17,259 nt of DNA from Chloroflexota bacterium (GCA_024636135.1 JAGXHP010000034.1:1-17259), one strand, 5' to 3'. Shown: positions 1-7,584, counted from the first letter of the stretch. The notes: generated by a model from the sequence alone, not told the origin. Translations and numbers: made by a program.

Positions 1-109
1 GGGCATCGAGGTCGCCGATCCGACTCCCGCACCGGCGGCAGCGCCGGAAGCCCCAGTCCAGCCCAAGACCGATGCGCCCGCCGCCGCGGGCGAGAAGAAG
101 GACGCCTAG
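1..109 (+). CDS. pntAA: NAD(P) transhydrogenase alpha subunit, NAD-binding part (C-terminal end only)
   Basis: Only the last 35 codons are in the window, read from base 2 to the TAG at 107-109. The visible tail is rich in Ala and Pro and ends in Gly-Glu-Lys-Lys-Asp-Ala. It has no catalytic motif of its own. The assignment rests on position: it lies 4 bp before pntAB, which is followed directly by pntB, the usual order when the alpha subunit is split in two. In that arrangement PntAA carries the cytoplasmic NAD(H)-binding domain I, and a flexible Ala/Pro linker at its C-terminus is plausible. Identity is inferred from neighbours rather than seen in the residues. Confidence 0.7.
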   Translation, partial: GIEVADPTPAPAAAPEAPVQPKTDAPAAAGEKKDA

Positions 110-113
110 CCCG

Positions 114-428
114 ATGGAGCTCTCCGCATTCGAGCTGCTGTCGGCACTTTTCATCCTCGTCCTGGCCGCAGTCGTCGGCTATGAGGTGGTTTCGAAGGTG
201 CCGACCATGCTCCACACCCCGCTGATGAGCGGCGCCAACGCCGTCCACGGCGTCATCGTCGTGGGCGCCATGCTCGTGGCCGCATCGGCCGAAGGTCCCG
301 TGCGGATCGTGCTTGCCCTGCTGGGCGTGATCCTCGGCACGATCAACGTGGTCGGCGGCTTCGTCGTTACCGACCGCATGCTCGAGATGTTCAAGCGCCG
401 CCCCGGCGATCAGCCGGGTGAGCGCTAG
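114..428 (+). CDS. pntAB: NAD(P) transhydrogenase alpha subunit, membrane part
   Basis: This is a small membrane protein of 104 residues, the half of domain II that is a separate polypeptide in split-alpha transhydrogenases. Three hydrophobic segments are visible, at about residues 8-25, 43-60 and 62-85. The stretch Val-Pro-Thr-Met-Leu-His-Thr-Pro-Leu-Met-Ser-Gly-Ala-Asn-Ala-Val-His-Gly is the family signature of this subunit. The frame is open back to position 72, but ATG 114 was chosen because it follows the pntAA stop by 4 bp, has a purine-rich stretch upstream (93-102) and gives the family length. The stop abuts the pntB start with no gap. With PntB it forms the proton channel that couples proton re-entry to hydride transfer from NADH to NADP+. 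Confidence 0.93.
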   Translation: MELSAFELLSALFILVLAAVVGYEVVSKVPTMLHTPLMSGANAVHGVIVVGAMLVAASAEGPVRIVLALLGVILGTINVVGGFVVTDRMLEMFKRRPGDQPGER

Positions 429-1829
<1,401 letters not shown>

Positions 1830-1861
1830 CCCGGAACCGGCCTGCGCCTGGCGTCGCGCGC

Positions 1862-2035
1862 CGATCTATCGCGTGAACGGCGCCTGACGTGAGTTCTGGG
1901 CGTCCCGTTGACGATATATCGGGCGCTGAGGCGCACGAAAGGCGCCATTGGGCGCACTCTGGGCGGTATCCAAGCCGATATTTCGGCGAAACGCCGCCGA
2001 AGACGGAGCAGAGGCGCCCTCTCGCCGATATTTCG
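1862..2035. repeat. Four-box intergenic repeat element, copy R1
   Basis: The gap between the converging pntB and doxX-like genes holds four near-palindromic 10-mers of form CGATNNNTCG: CGATCTATCG at 1862-1871, CGATATATCG at 1912-1921, and CGATATTTCG at 1976-1985 and 2026-2035. Start-to-start spacing is 50, 64 and 50 bp. The gaps are rich in GGCGCC boxes and dyads. In the first gap, 1876-1884 can pair with 1899-1909 (nine pairs and a 2-nt bulge). After box 3, CGGCG at 1984-1988 pairs with CGCCG at 1992-1996 across AAA. Just before box 4, AGAGG at 2010-2014 pairs with CCTCT at 2018-2022. A second copy with the same layout lies at 6211-6383. No protein-coding frame is credible here. Function is unknown. 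Confidence 0.8.
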
Positions 2036-2040
2036 TCGGG

Positions 2041-2415
2041 TCAGGGCGAGCGAGTGCTCCACCAGGCCGCGACGACGAGCGGGACCTGCAGTGGCAGCCG
2101 CGCCCATCGGATCCAGCCGGTGGGCACTCCCTCGATCGGCACCTGGCTGAACGCCGCGTAGATGTTCGCCGGGAAGACGAGGACGAGGTAGAGGGCCAGG
2201 GCCAGCCCGGCCGGACGTCGCCACCGCCGTGGACCAACCAGGCCGACGGCCAACACCACCTCCATCGCGCCGGTGATCGCCACGAGCTCGCCGCGGAGCG
2301 GGACGCCGTCCGGGATGTGGCCGATGAATGGGCGCGGCGACACAAAGTGGGCTACGCCGGCGACTCCCATCGTCACGGCAAGACCGATGCGAACGACGTC
2401 GCGCAGGGAGGGCAT
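2041..2415 (-). CDS. DoxX-like family membrane protein
   Basis: This is a small membrane protein of 124 residues with four predicted hydrophobic helices, at about residues 8-27, 43-61, 68-86 and 106-120. The N-terminal Gly-Val-Ala-His-Phe-Val-Ser-Pro and the Ala-Leu-Tyr-Leu-Val-Leu-Val-Phe-Pro-Ala-Asn-Ile-Tyr-Ala-Ala segment are typical of DoxX-like proteins. Biochemical roles in this family are mostly undefined; some members are linked to thiosulfate oxidation or redox stress. The frame continues far upstream, but ATG 2415 is the natural start: it gives the family length, and TAGGGT lies exactly 7 nt before it on the minus strand. There is no Shine-Dalgarno sequence, so the mRNA is probably leaderless. 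The TGA stop lies 5 bp from the last box of repeat R1. Confidence 0.85.
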   Translation of the reverse strand: MPSLRDVVRIGLAVTMGVAGVAHFVSPRPFIGHIPDGVPLRGELVAITGAMEVVLAVGLVGPRRWRRPAGLALALYLVLVFPANIYAAFSQVPIEGVPTGWIRWARLPLQVPLVVAAWWSTRSP

Positions 2416-2422
2416 ACTCGCC

Positions 2423-2428
2423 ACCCTA
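2423..2428 (-). promoter_or_regulatory. -10 box for a leaderless doxX-like transcript
   Basis: On the minus strand the hexamer is TAGGGT, matching TANNNT. Exactly 7 nt separate it from ATG 2415, which would put the transcription start at or next to the A of the start codon. No convincing -35 hexamer and no Shine-Dalgarno sequence were seen. Confidence 0.55.
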
Positions 2429-2462
2429 CCCAACGTGCCTTCGTCCCGCTCGCAGCGTCCGA

Positions 2463-2468
2463 TAGGCT
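2463..2468 (+). promoter_or_regulatory. -10 box for a leaderless HAD-hydrolase transcript
   Basis: TAGGCT matches TANNNT and is followed by exactly 7 nt and ATG 2476. There is no Shine-Dalgarno sequence. The doxX-like promoter on the other strand lies within the same 60-bp divergent spacer. The same hexamer and spacing recur before the redoxin gene (10856-10861). Confidence 0.6.
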
Positions 2469-2475
2469 TGCCCAC

Positions 2476-3123
2476 ATGAATCGCACCGCCGAACGCTGGG
2501 TCGTGCTTGACGTCGGGGAGACCCTGATCGACGAGACGCGCATCTGGTCCGCCTGGGCCGATGCCCTCGGCATCCCGCGTCTCACCTTCCTCGCCGGCCT
2601 CGGCGCGACATTGGCGCGGGGTGGTGACTACCGCGACGTCTTCGCGCTCTTCAGCGCGGAGGACTGGGACCAGCATGCGCCCGATGTCGAGGCTCGCCAT
2701 GGCGGCTTCCGGCCCGAGGACCTCTACCCCGATGCGCTGCGCGCCCTCGACGCGCTCCGCGCGGGTGGCTATCGGCTCGCGATCGTGGCCAACCAGCCGG
2801 CGACGCGCCACGACCAGCTCGAGGCCCTCGGCGTCCGCGCCGACGTAATGGCGATGTCCGAAGCGATGGGCGTGGCCAAGCCGGCATCGGCCTTCTACGC
2901 TCGGATCACGGAGCTGACCGGGGCGGAGCCGGGCCACATTGCCTACGTCGGAGACCGCGTGGACAACGACGTCATCCCGGCCCTCGCCGCAGGCATGCGT
3001 CCCGTCTGGATCCGACGCGGGCCGTGGGGGATCATCCAGGAGTTGCCACCAGATGTGCGCCCTGCCGTGGTGGTGGACTCGCTCGACGAGCTCGTCGAGC
3101 GCATCGGCGAGGTCTGGGACTAG
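2476..3123 (+). CDS. HAD-superfamily hydrolase
   Basis: The protein has 215 residues and a haloacid-dehalogenase fold. Motif I is Leu-Asp-Val-Gly-Glu-Thr-Leu, with the nucleophile Asp at residue 12. Motif II is weak (Ile-Val-Ala-Asn at 103-106). The motif III Lys is residue 135 in Gly-Val-Ala-Lys-Pro. Motif IV is Gly-Asp-Arg-Val-Asp-Asn-Asp at 159-165. A helical cap lies between motifs I and II, at about residues 20-80. The usual second Asp of motif I (DxD) is replaced by Gly14, seen in some HAD branches, so the substrate and even phosphatase activity are uncertain. Start ATG 2476 is supported by TAGGCT 7 nt upstream. The TAG stop overlaps the stop codon of the converging antiporter gene in the shared tetramer CTAG at 3120-3123. 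Confidence 0.88.
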   Translation: MNRTAERWVVLDVGETLIDETRIWSAWADALGIPRLTFLAGLGATLARGGDYRDVFALFSAEDWDQHAPDVEARHGGFRPEDLYPDALRALDALRAGGYRLAIVANQPATRHDQLEALGVRADVMAMSEAMGVAKPASAFYARITELTGAEPGHIAYVGDRVDNDVIPALAAGMRPVWIRRGPWGIIQELPPDVRPAVVVDSLDELVERIGEVWD

Positions 3124-4781
3124 CTGCGGCGCCGGCCCTCGACGAACGCGGTTGCCTCCCGGTCGCTGACCCCGAAGCGCCGGAGGGCGTGGCGCAGGAT
3201 CTCGTTGCCGACCTCGCGCTCCGCGACGACCACCCGGTTCACTCCCATCCGTCGCAGCTCGACCTCCTCCGCCTCCGAGTGGGCGCGCGCCACGATCTCC
3301 ACCTTCGGGTTGCGCGACCGCGCGTAGGCAACCGCCTGGCGGATGGCGAGAGCATCGGGGATGGCCGCGATGAGCGCGTGGCAGTGGGCCACGTTGGCCT
3401 CGTCGAGCACCGATGGTGCCCCGGCCTCGCCATAGATGATCGTGGAGCCGTTCGCCCGCGCCTCGCGCGTGATCCCGTAGTCGCCGTCGACCGCGACCCA
3501 CGCAAAGCCGCGTGACTCGAGGACTCGAGCCACCGATCGGCCGACGCGCCCATAGCCCAGGATCACGGCGTGACGGTGAAGGTCCGCGGCGGGGTGCTCG
3601 GCGGCTGGACCGGGGCGATGCTGTTCGGCGTCGAGCCACGCCCCCAGGCGGCGGGCGCCAGCGAGGAGCGGCTCGGCAGTTAGGATCGAGATCACGACCG
3701 CACCCATGGCCAGGCTGAAGGTGTCGCTCGTCACGGCACCGACTGCCAGGCCAGCGGACGCAAGAACGAAGCTGAACTCCCCGCTCTGACCGATGAGCGC
3801 GCCGGCGCGCACCGCCGAGGATGGGCGCTGTCCGTCGAACCGGGCGAGGACCGCCACCGGAATCGCCTTCCCGAGGGTGATGATCAGGAGCAGCGCGACG
3901 ACTGTCGGCCAGGCGCCAATGATCGCGGCGGGCTGGAGCAGGATGCCGATGGAGACGAAGAAGAACACGCTGAACAGCTCACGCAACGGAACGATCTCGC
4001 CGAGCACGCTCGCGGTGAGATCCGAGTCGGAGAGCGCCAACCCCGCGACGAATGCCCCGAGCGCCACGCTCACGCCGAGCGCGGCCGCCGCGAAGGCCGT
4101 CCCGATCGACAGCACCGCCACGCTGATGACGAAGAGCTCGCGGGAGCGCAACCCGGCCACGATCCCGAGCAGCCGAGGGAGGACGCGCGACCCGAGGATC
4201 ACGACGAGCGCCACGAACCCGAGCGCGACGCCCACGCTGAGGAGCAGGTCGGCAAGGGTTCGATCCTCGTCCCCACCCAGGGCGGTGAGCGCGACCACCA
4301 GCACCACGGTCACCAGGTCCTGGACGATCGACACGCCGAGGGCCGCGCGCCCGTACGTCGTGGTGTGGAGCGTCCCCTCCCCGGCGACCTTCACGAGCAC
4401 CACCGTCGAGCAGACGGAGACGGCCCCGCCGATGAACAGCGCCTCGATCAGGGACCAGCCCAACATCAGCCCGGTCCCGGTGCCGATGCCGAGCGTTATC
4501 GCGACCTGGATCGGCGTCCCGGCCAGGATCCGCGCCCCGACCGATCGCAGCTCGCCGATGCTGAACTGGAGCCCGATGCTGAACATCAGCAGCGCAACGC
4601 CGATATCGGCGAGGGCCAGCACCTCTTCGCGGTCCGCCACGAAGCCGGGGGTCGCGGGGCCGACCACCATGCCCGCCACGATGTACCCGATCATCGGGGG
4701 GAGACGCAGCCGGTGCGCGATGGTCCCCAGCACCAGCGCGGCACCGAGTGCCAGCAGCAGGGTCAACCCGAGTCCGGTCAT
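3120..4781 (-). CDS. KefB-like CPA2 cation/proton antiporter with TrkA-N domain
   Basis: The protein has 553 residues. The first 385 or so form a multi-helix sodium/proton exchanger domain that starts Met-Thr-Gly-Leu-Gly-Leu-Thr-Leu-Leu. It carries Gln154-Asp155 (Ser-Ile-Val-Gln-Asp-Leu-Val), the Gln-Asp pair of KefB/KefC-like proteins, which are thought to be electroneutral potassium/proton systems. Residues from about 400 to 515 form a cytoplasmic TrkA-N/RCK domain with the nucleotide-binding Gly-Tyr-Gly-Arg-Val-Gly motif. The likely role is potassium or sodium efflux in exchange for protons, gated by a nucleotide. ATG 4781 lies inside an ATGA overlap with the stop of a 14-codon leader ORF (4778-4822). 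The gene is divergent from the NapA-like gene and converges on the HAD gene with overlapping stops. Confidence 0.93.
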   Translation of the reverse strand: MTGLGLTLLLALGAALVLGTIAHRLRLPPMIGYIVAGMVVGPATPGFVADREEVLALADIGVALLMFSIGLQFSIGELRSVGARILAGTPIQVAITLGIGTGTGLMLGWSLIEALFIGGAVSVCSTVVLVKVAGEGTLHTTTYGRAALGVSIVQDLVTVVLVVALTALGGDEDRTLADLLLSVGVALGFVALVVILGSRVLPRLLGIVAGLRSRELFVISVAVLSIGTAFAAAALGVSVALGAFVAGLALSDSDLTASVLGEIVPLRELFSVFFFVSIGILLQPAAIIGAWPTVVALLLIITLGKAIPVAVLARFDGQRPSSAVRAGALIGQSGEFSFVLASAGLAVGAVTSDTFSLAMGAVVISILTAEPLLAGARRLGAWLDAEQHRPGPAAEHPAADLHRHAVILGYGRVGRSVARVLESRGFAWVAVDGDYGITREARANGSTIIYGEAGAPSVLDEANVAHCHALIAAIPDALAIRQAVAYARSRNPKVEIVARAHSEAEEVELRRMGVNRVVVAEREVGNEILRHALRRFGVSDREATAFVEGRRRS

Positions 4782-4822
4782 GGCACGAACCGGCAGTCGG
4801 CGGCGCGGCGCGTCGTCGGCAT
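4778..4822 (-). CDS. Possible 14-residue leader peptide before the KefB-like gene
   Basis: On the minus strand an ATG at 4822 opens a 14-codon frame reading Met-Pro-Thr-Thr-Arg-Arg-Ala-Ala-Asp-Cys-Arg-Phe-Val-Pro. Its TGA overlaps the antiporter ATG as ATGA. The start lies 6 nt after TATCAT (4834-4829), close to the spacing of the other leaderless genes here. The antiporter ATG has no clear Shine-Dalgarno sequence, so translation through this leader and coupling at ATGA would explain its expression. The frame is very short and could be chance. Confidence 0.4.
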   Translation of the reverse strand: MPTTRRAADCRFVP

Positions 4823-4828
4823 TGCCCG

Positions 4829-4834
4829 ATGATA
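4829..4834 (-). promoter_or_regulatory. -10 box for the KefB-like gene and its leader ORF
   Basis: Minus-strand TATCAT matches TANNNT. It lies 6 nt before the leader ATG at 4822 and about 47 nt before the antiporter ATG at 4781. No good -35 was found. Confidence 0.45.
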
Positions 4835-4857
4835 CCGGTCGGTCATCGAGCGTCGGT

Positions 4858-4863
4858 TAGACT
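4858..4863 (+). promoter_or_regulatory. -10 box for the NapA-like gene and its leader ORF
   Basis: TAGACT matches TANNNT. It is followed by exactly 7 nt and a GTG at 4871. The antiporter ATG lies 63 nt downstream at 4927. Its first three bases are also an in-frame TAG stop for the antiporter frame, which rules out a more upstream start. Confidence 0.45.
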
Positions 4864-4870
4864 GGTCCGC

Positions 4871-4939
4871 GTGGCCCGTCGGCGCCACCGCGTGCCGCAA
4901 CCGACCGGGAGCCGCCCTCCAAGACGATGGACCACCTGA
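4871..4939 (+). CDS. Possible 22-residue Arg-rich leader peptide overlapping the NapA-like start
   Basis: A GTG at 4871, 7 nt after TAGACT, opens a 22-codon frame that is rich in Arg and Pro (it begins Val-Ala-Arg-Arg-Arg-His-Arg and ends Trp-Thr-Thr). It stops at TGA 4937-4939, 11 nt past the antiporter ATG (4927), in a different frame. The antiporter has no recognisable Shine-Dalgarno sequence, so ribosomes arriving through this leader could restart at ATG 4927. The evidence is spacing and layout only. Confidence 0.3.
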   Translation: MARRRHRVPQPTGSRPPRRWTT

Positions 4940-6186
4940 CCGAGATCCTCCTCCAGCTGTTCGCGATTCTCGTCGCGGCGAAGATCGGCAACGAGATCTT
5001 CCGGCGCCTGGGTCAACCCACGGTCGTGGGCGAGATCCTGGGTGGCGTGATCGCCGGCCCGGCGGTGCTCGGCGTGTACGAGGTCAACGCCGAGACCGAG
5101 CTCTTCGCCGAGATCGGCGTCGTCCTCCTGCTGTTCCAGGTCGGCCTCGAGACCCGTCTCCACGAGCTGCTGCGGGTCGGCCGCACTGCCCTGATGGTCG
5201 GCATCCTGGGCGTGGTCTTCCCGTTTGCCGGTGGCTTTCTCGCCGCGGAACTTGCGGGCGGCGACCTCACGCTCGCCATCTTCCTCGCCGCGGCGCTGAC
5301 GGCCACGAGCGTGGGAATCACTTCGAACGTGCTGCGCGACCTCGGTGCCCTGACGAGCCGCGGAGGCCGCATCATCCTCGGGGCGGCCGTCATCGACGAC
5401 GTCCTCGCGATCATGATCCTGTCGGTCGCCTCGGGCGTGGCGGCCGGCAGCTTCCAGGTCACCGACATCCTGGGTCTGCTCATCATCGCCATCCTGTTCA
5501 TCGGTGTCGTCGTCATCGGCGGAACCCGGATCCTGCGTCGCCGAAGCTCGATCCTCACCGACCCGGAGTTCGCGGAGACCCCGTTCCTGCCGGGGATGAT
5601 CGTCATGCTCGGGCTGGCCTCTCTGGCGTCCCTCATCGGGCTGGCGGCGATCATCGGAGCATTCCTGGCCGGCATGGTCGTCGGGGAGTCGTCGGAGCGC
5701 CACGCGCTCGAGTCAGAGGTCGCCCCGGTGGCGGCGTTCTTCACGCCGTTCTTCTTCGGGTTCATCGGGGCGCAGGTCGACATCGTCGGCCTGGCCAGCG
5801 TCGACGTCCTCGTTCTGCTGCTGGGGCTCACCGTGCTCGCCGTGGTGACGAAGTTCGTCGGCGCCTTCATCGGGGCGCTGGGCCAGGGTCGGGCGCGCGC
5901 CGCAATGGTGGGCTGGGGAATGGTTCCCCGGGGAGAGGTCGGGATCGTGGTGGCGGGCCTCGGCCTGTCGGCGGGGGCCATCGAGGGCGAGATCTACTCT
6001 GTGGTGGTTGGCATGGCGATCATCACCACCCTCATCGTCCCGCCGTTCCTGCCGTGGCTGGTGCGACGTGCCTCCACGCGGTCCGAACGCGATGCCGAGG
6101 CAGCCCCGGGCCCGACGCCGGGCGTGGAGGACGATGCCGATGGGATCCCGAACACCGGCAAGGACGAGGACAGCGGCCCGACCTGA
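4927..6186 (+). CDS. NapA-like CPA2 sodium/proton antiporter
   Basis: The protein has 419 residues, nearly all membrane domain, and ends in a hydrophilic acidic tail of about 35 residues with no TrkA-N domain. It carries Thr-Ala-Thr-Ser-Val-Gly-Ile-Thr near 125-132 and the Asp157-Asp158 pair in Ala-Val-Ile-Asp-Asp-Val-Leu. A Lys lies near residue 309 in Val-Thr-Lys-Phe-Val-Gly. The paired Asp and the Lys match electrogenic NapA-type antiporters, where they bind sodium and protons. Pro-Arg-Gly-Glu-Val-Gly-Ile near 338-344 is a further family feature. ATG 4927 is the first start after the in-frame TAG at 4858. The gene is divergent from a KefB-like antiporter, so the two likely share control of cytoplasmic pH and cation levels. 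Repeat R2 begins 25 bp after its stop. Confidence 0.93.
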   Translation: MDHLTEILLQLFAILVAAKIGNEIFRRLGQPTVVGEILGGVIAGPAVLGVYEVNAETELFAEIGVVLLLFQVGLETRLHELLRVGRTALMVGILGVVFPFAGGFLAAELAGGDLTLAIFLAAALTATSVGITSNVLRDLGALTSRGGRIILGAAVIDDVLAIMILSVASGVAAGSFQVTDILGLLIIAILFIGVVVIGGTRILRRRSSILTDPEFAETPFLPGMIVMLGLASLASLIGLAAIIGAFLAGMVVGESSERHALESEVAPVAAFFTPFFFGFIGAQVDIVGLASVDVLVLLLGLTVLAVVTKFVGAFIGALGQGRARAAMVGWGMVPRGEVGIVVAGLGLSAGAIEGEIYSVVVGMAIITTLIVPPFLPWLVRRASTRSERDAEAAPGPTPGVEDDADGIPNTGKDEDSGPT

Positions 6187-6210
6187 CGCTCAATGCGCGG
6201 GGTGGATCGG

Positions 6211-6383
6211 CGATATGTCGGCGTAATGGCGCCCGAGGCACGATCTCGGCGCCGAGCTGTCGATAGATCGGCTCTCTCGTGGCCGGAGGGCGCCCGACTG
6301 CCCGATCCGGGCCGCGCAACAGCCGATACATCGTCATCCGGACGCCCAATGCGCCGGTCCGGCCCGGTTTCGACGATCTATCG
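6211..6383. repeat. Four-box intergenic repeat element, copy R2
   Basis: Four boxes of form CGATNNNTCG occur at 6211-6220 (CGATATGTCG), 6261-6270 (CGATAGATCG), 6324-6333 (CGATACATCG) and 6374-6383 (CGATCTATCG). Spacing is 50, 63 and 50 bp, nearly the same as R1. In the first gap GGCGC (6228-6232) pairs with GCGCC (6249-6253), and CGAG (6234-6237) pairs with CTCG (6245-6248), around a 7-nt loop. In the third gap CCGGAC (6338-6343) pairs with GTCCGG (6357-6362). The first 40-nt gap matches that of R1 at 23 of 40 positions without gaps, counted by eye. The element lies between the NapA-like gene and the terminator of the converging operon. No credible coding frame crosses it. Confidence 0.8.
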
Positions 6384-6403
6384 CCGCCACCCCGGGGCAC
6401 AAG

Positions 6404-6437
6404 AAGATCCCGCCCCGACGGATCGGAGCGGGATCTT
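6404..6437 (-). terminator. Rho-independent terminator after the binding-protein gene
   Basis: A perfect 10-bp inverted repeat, AAGATCCCGC at 6404-6413 and GCGGGATCTT at 6428-6437, is separated by 14 nt. On the minus strand the stem begins 22 nt after the TAA of the binding-protein gene and ends in a T-rich stretch (GATCTTCTTGT). It is separate from repeat R2, which lies further downstream. Confidence 0.75.
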
Positions 6438-6459
6438 GGCGTGAGCGAAGGGTGGCGGA

Positions 6460-7584
6460 TTACTCCCCGCCGGGTGTCACCTCGACGGTGCCCTTGGTGA
6501 ATCCGTCGCCCGTGGCGTCCTCCTCGATACCGTCGAGGGCTGCCTGGGCCAGGTCAGTCCGTGCAGCGTCATCGGACGGTGCTTCGGCAATGATCCCGGA
6601 CTCGAGGCTGATCTCGACGGTCTGGTCCCACAGCCCGGAATCCAGCATGCCGATGCCATCGGGTGATGGCCAGATCAACGGATTGATCTCGTTCATCATC
6701 CAGGCCTGGTGTCCGGCGCCGAGGGTCGAGCCGGCCGCGACCGTGTACTCGATGCACTTGTCCGGGTTGTCGCGGCAGAAGATCCAGCCGCGGAAGCTGG
6801 CGCGAAGGAACCGCTCGGCGATGTCCTCGTTGCCCTCCTCGGCGAGCCATGAGGCCCGCGCGAAGATCGCGTCCTGGAGCATGGCCGTCCCGACATCGTT
6901 GTAGTCGATGACGGTGAGGTCATCCGGCTGGTACAGCTCGCCGGTGTCGGGGTTCTCGGCCTCCAAAACCTGGGCGTACTCGTTGTAGATCATCGCCTCG
7001 GCGACGTCGATCTGCTCCGTGAGCAGCAGGGTCATGTCGAACGGCTGGGTGACCTTCTCGTAGTCGACGCCTTCCTCGAGGCCCTCGGCCGTTGCGGCCG
7101 CCGTGACCTCGAACTCGTTGCCGAAGTCCCAGACGCCGACCTTCTTGCCCTCGAAATCAGCCGGAGAGGTGATGCCCGAATCGGCCCACGCAACCGACAG
7201 CGTGCCGGAGCGCTGGAAGATCTGGCCGATGTTCACGAGGTCGGAGCCGCCGGCGCGTGCCTCGAGCACCTTCGGCACCCAGCTGATCGTGAACTCGGGG
7301 CCATCGGGCGCCGATCCCACCTGCTGGGGCACCACGTCCGGTCCACCGTCCAGGATCTCGACGGTGAGGTTCTCGTCCTCGTAGTAGCCCTCCTCGACGG
7401 CCGCGAAGTAGCCGGCGAACTGGGCCTGGGGCGCCCACTGCAGCTGGAGCTGGACCGTCGCGGCCTCGCCGCCATCGCCACCGCCATCGCTCGGGGCGGT
7501 TGATTCGCCGGTCTGCGTTCCGCAGGCCGCCAGGAGAAGCGTCGCGCTCACCGCGACGCTCAACCAGATTCGGGATCGCTTCAT
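6460..7584 (-). CDS. NMT1/ThiY-like ABC transporter substrate-binding lipoprotein
   Basis: The precursor has 374 residues. A signal peptide with lipobox Leu-Leu-Ala-Ala-Cys places the lipid anchor on Cys21, followed by a Gly/Ser/Asp linker to about residue 42. The mature part opens with Leu-Gln-Trp-Ala-Pro-Gln-Ala-Gln-Phe-Ala-Gly-Tyr-Phe at 48-60 and Gly-Tyr-Tyr at 66-68, the pattern of the NMT1/ThiY fold. Relatives bind pyrimidine thiamin precursors, riboflavin or related compounds; the ligand here is unknown. Cys270 and Cys277 are the only other cysteines. The frame is open upstream, but ATG 7584 has GAGGAG 9 nt before it and begins the signal peptide. Its own promoter lies at 7637-7642. 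It is probably the missing binding protein of the transporter at 10969-13533. Confidence 0.88.
   Translation of the reverse strand: MKRSRIWLSVAVSATLLLAACGTQTGESTAPSDGGGDGGEAATVQLQLQWAPQAQFAGYFAAVEEGYYEDENLTVEILDGGPDVVPQQVGSAPDGPEFTISWVPKVLEARAGGSDLVNIGQIFQRSGTLSVAWADSGITSPADFEGKKVGVWDFGNEFEVTAAATAEGLEEGVDYEKVTQPFDMTLLLTEQIDVAEAMIYNEYAQVLEAENPDTGELYQPDDLTVIDYNDVGTAMLQDAIFARASWLAEEGNEDIAERFLRASFRGWIFCRDNPDKCIEYTVAAGSTLGAGHQAWMMNEINPLIWPSPDGIGMLDSGLWDQTVEISLESGIIAEAPSDDAARTDLAQAALDGIEEDATGDGFTKGTVEVTPGGE

Noticed and set aside
1862..2035. A CRISPR array
   Set aside because: Boxes are only 10 bp, vary in the middle, and gaps are unequal and related between copies. No cas gene is near.
2041..3639. 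A 532-codon open frame on the minus strand
   Set aside because: Only its last 124 codons, the DoxX-like protein, look real. The rest is Arg-rich shadow sequence opposite the HAD gene and antiporter.
4601..4608. CGATATCG inside the KefB-like gene
   Set aside because: It is an 8-mer in coding sequence, not a CGATNNNTCG box, and has no companions at 50-bp spacing.
6193..6444. Open frames of 70-120 codons across repeat R2
   Set aside because: Their products are Arg/Pro/Ser-rich with no domain, and the boxes and hairpins explain the sequence better.
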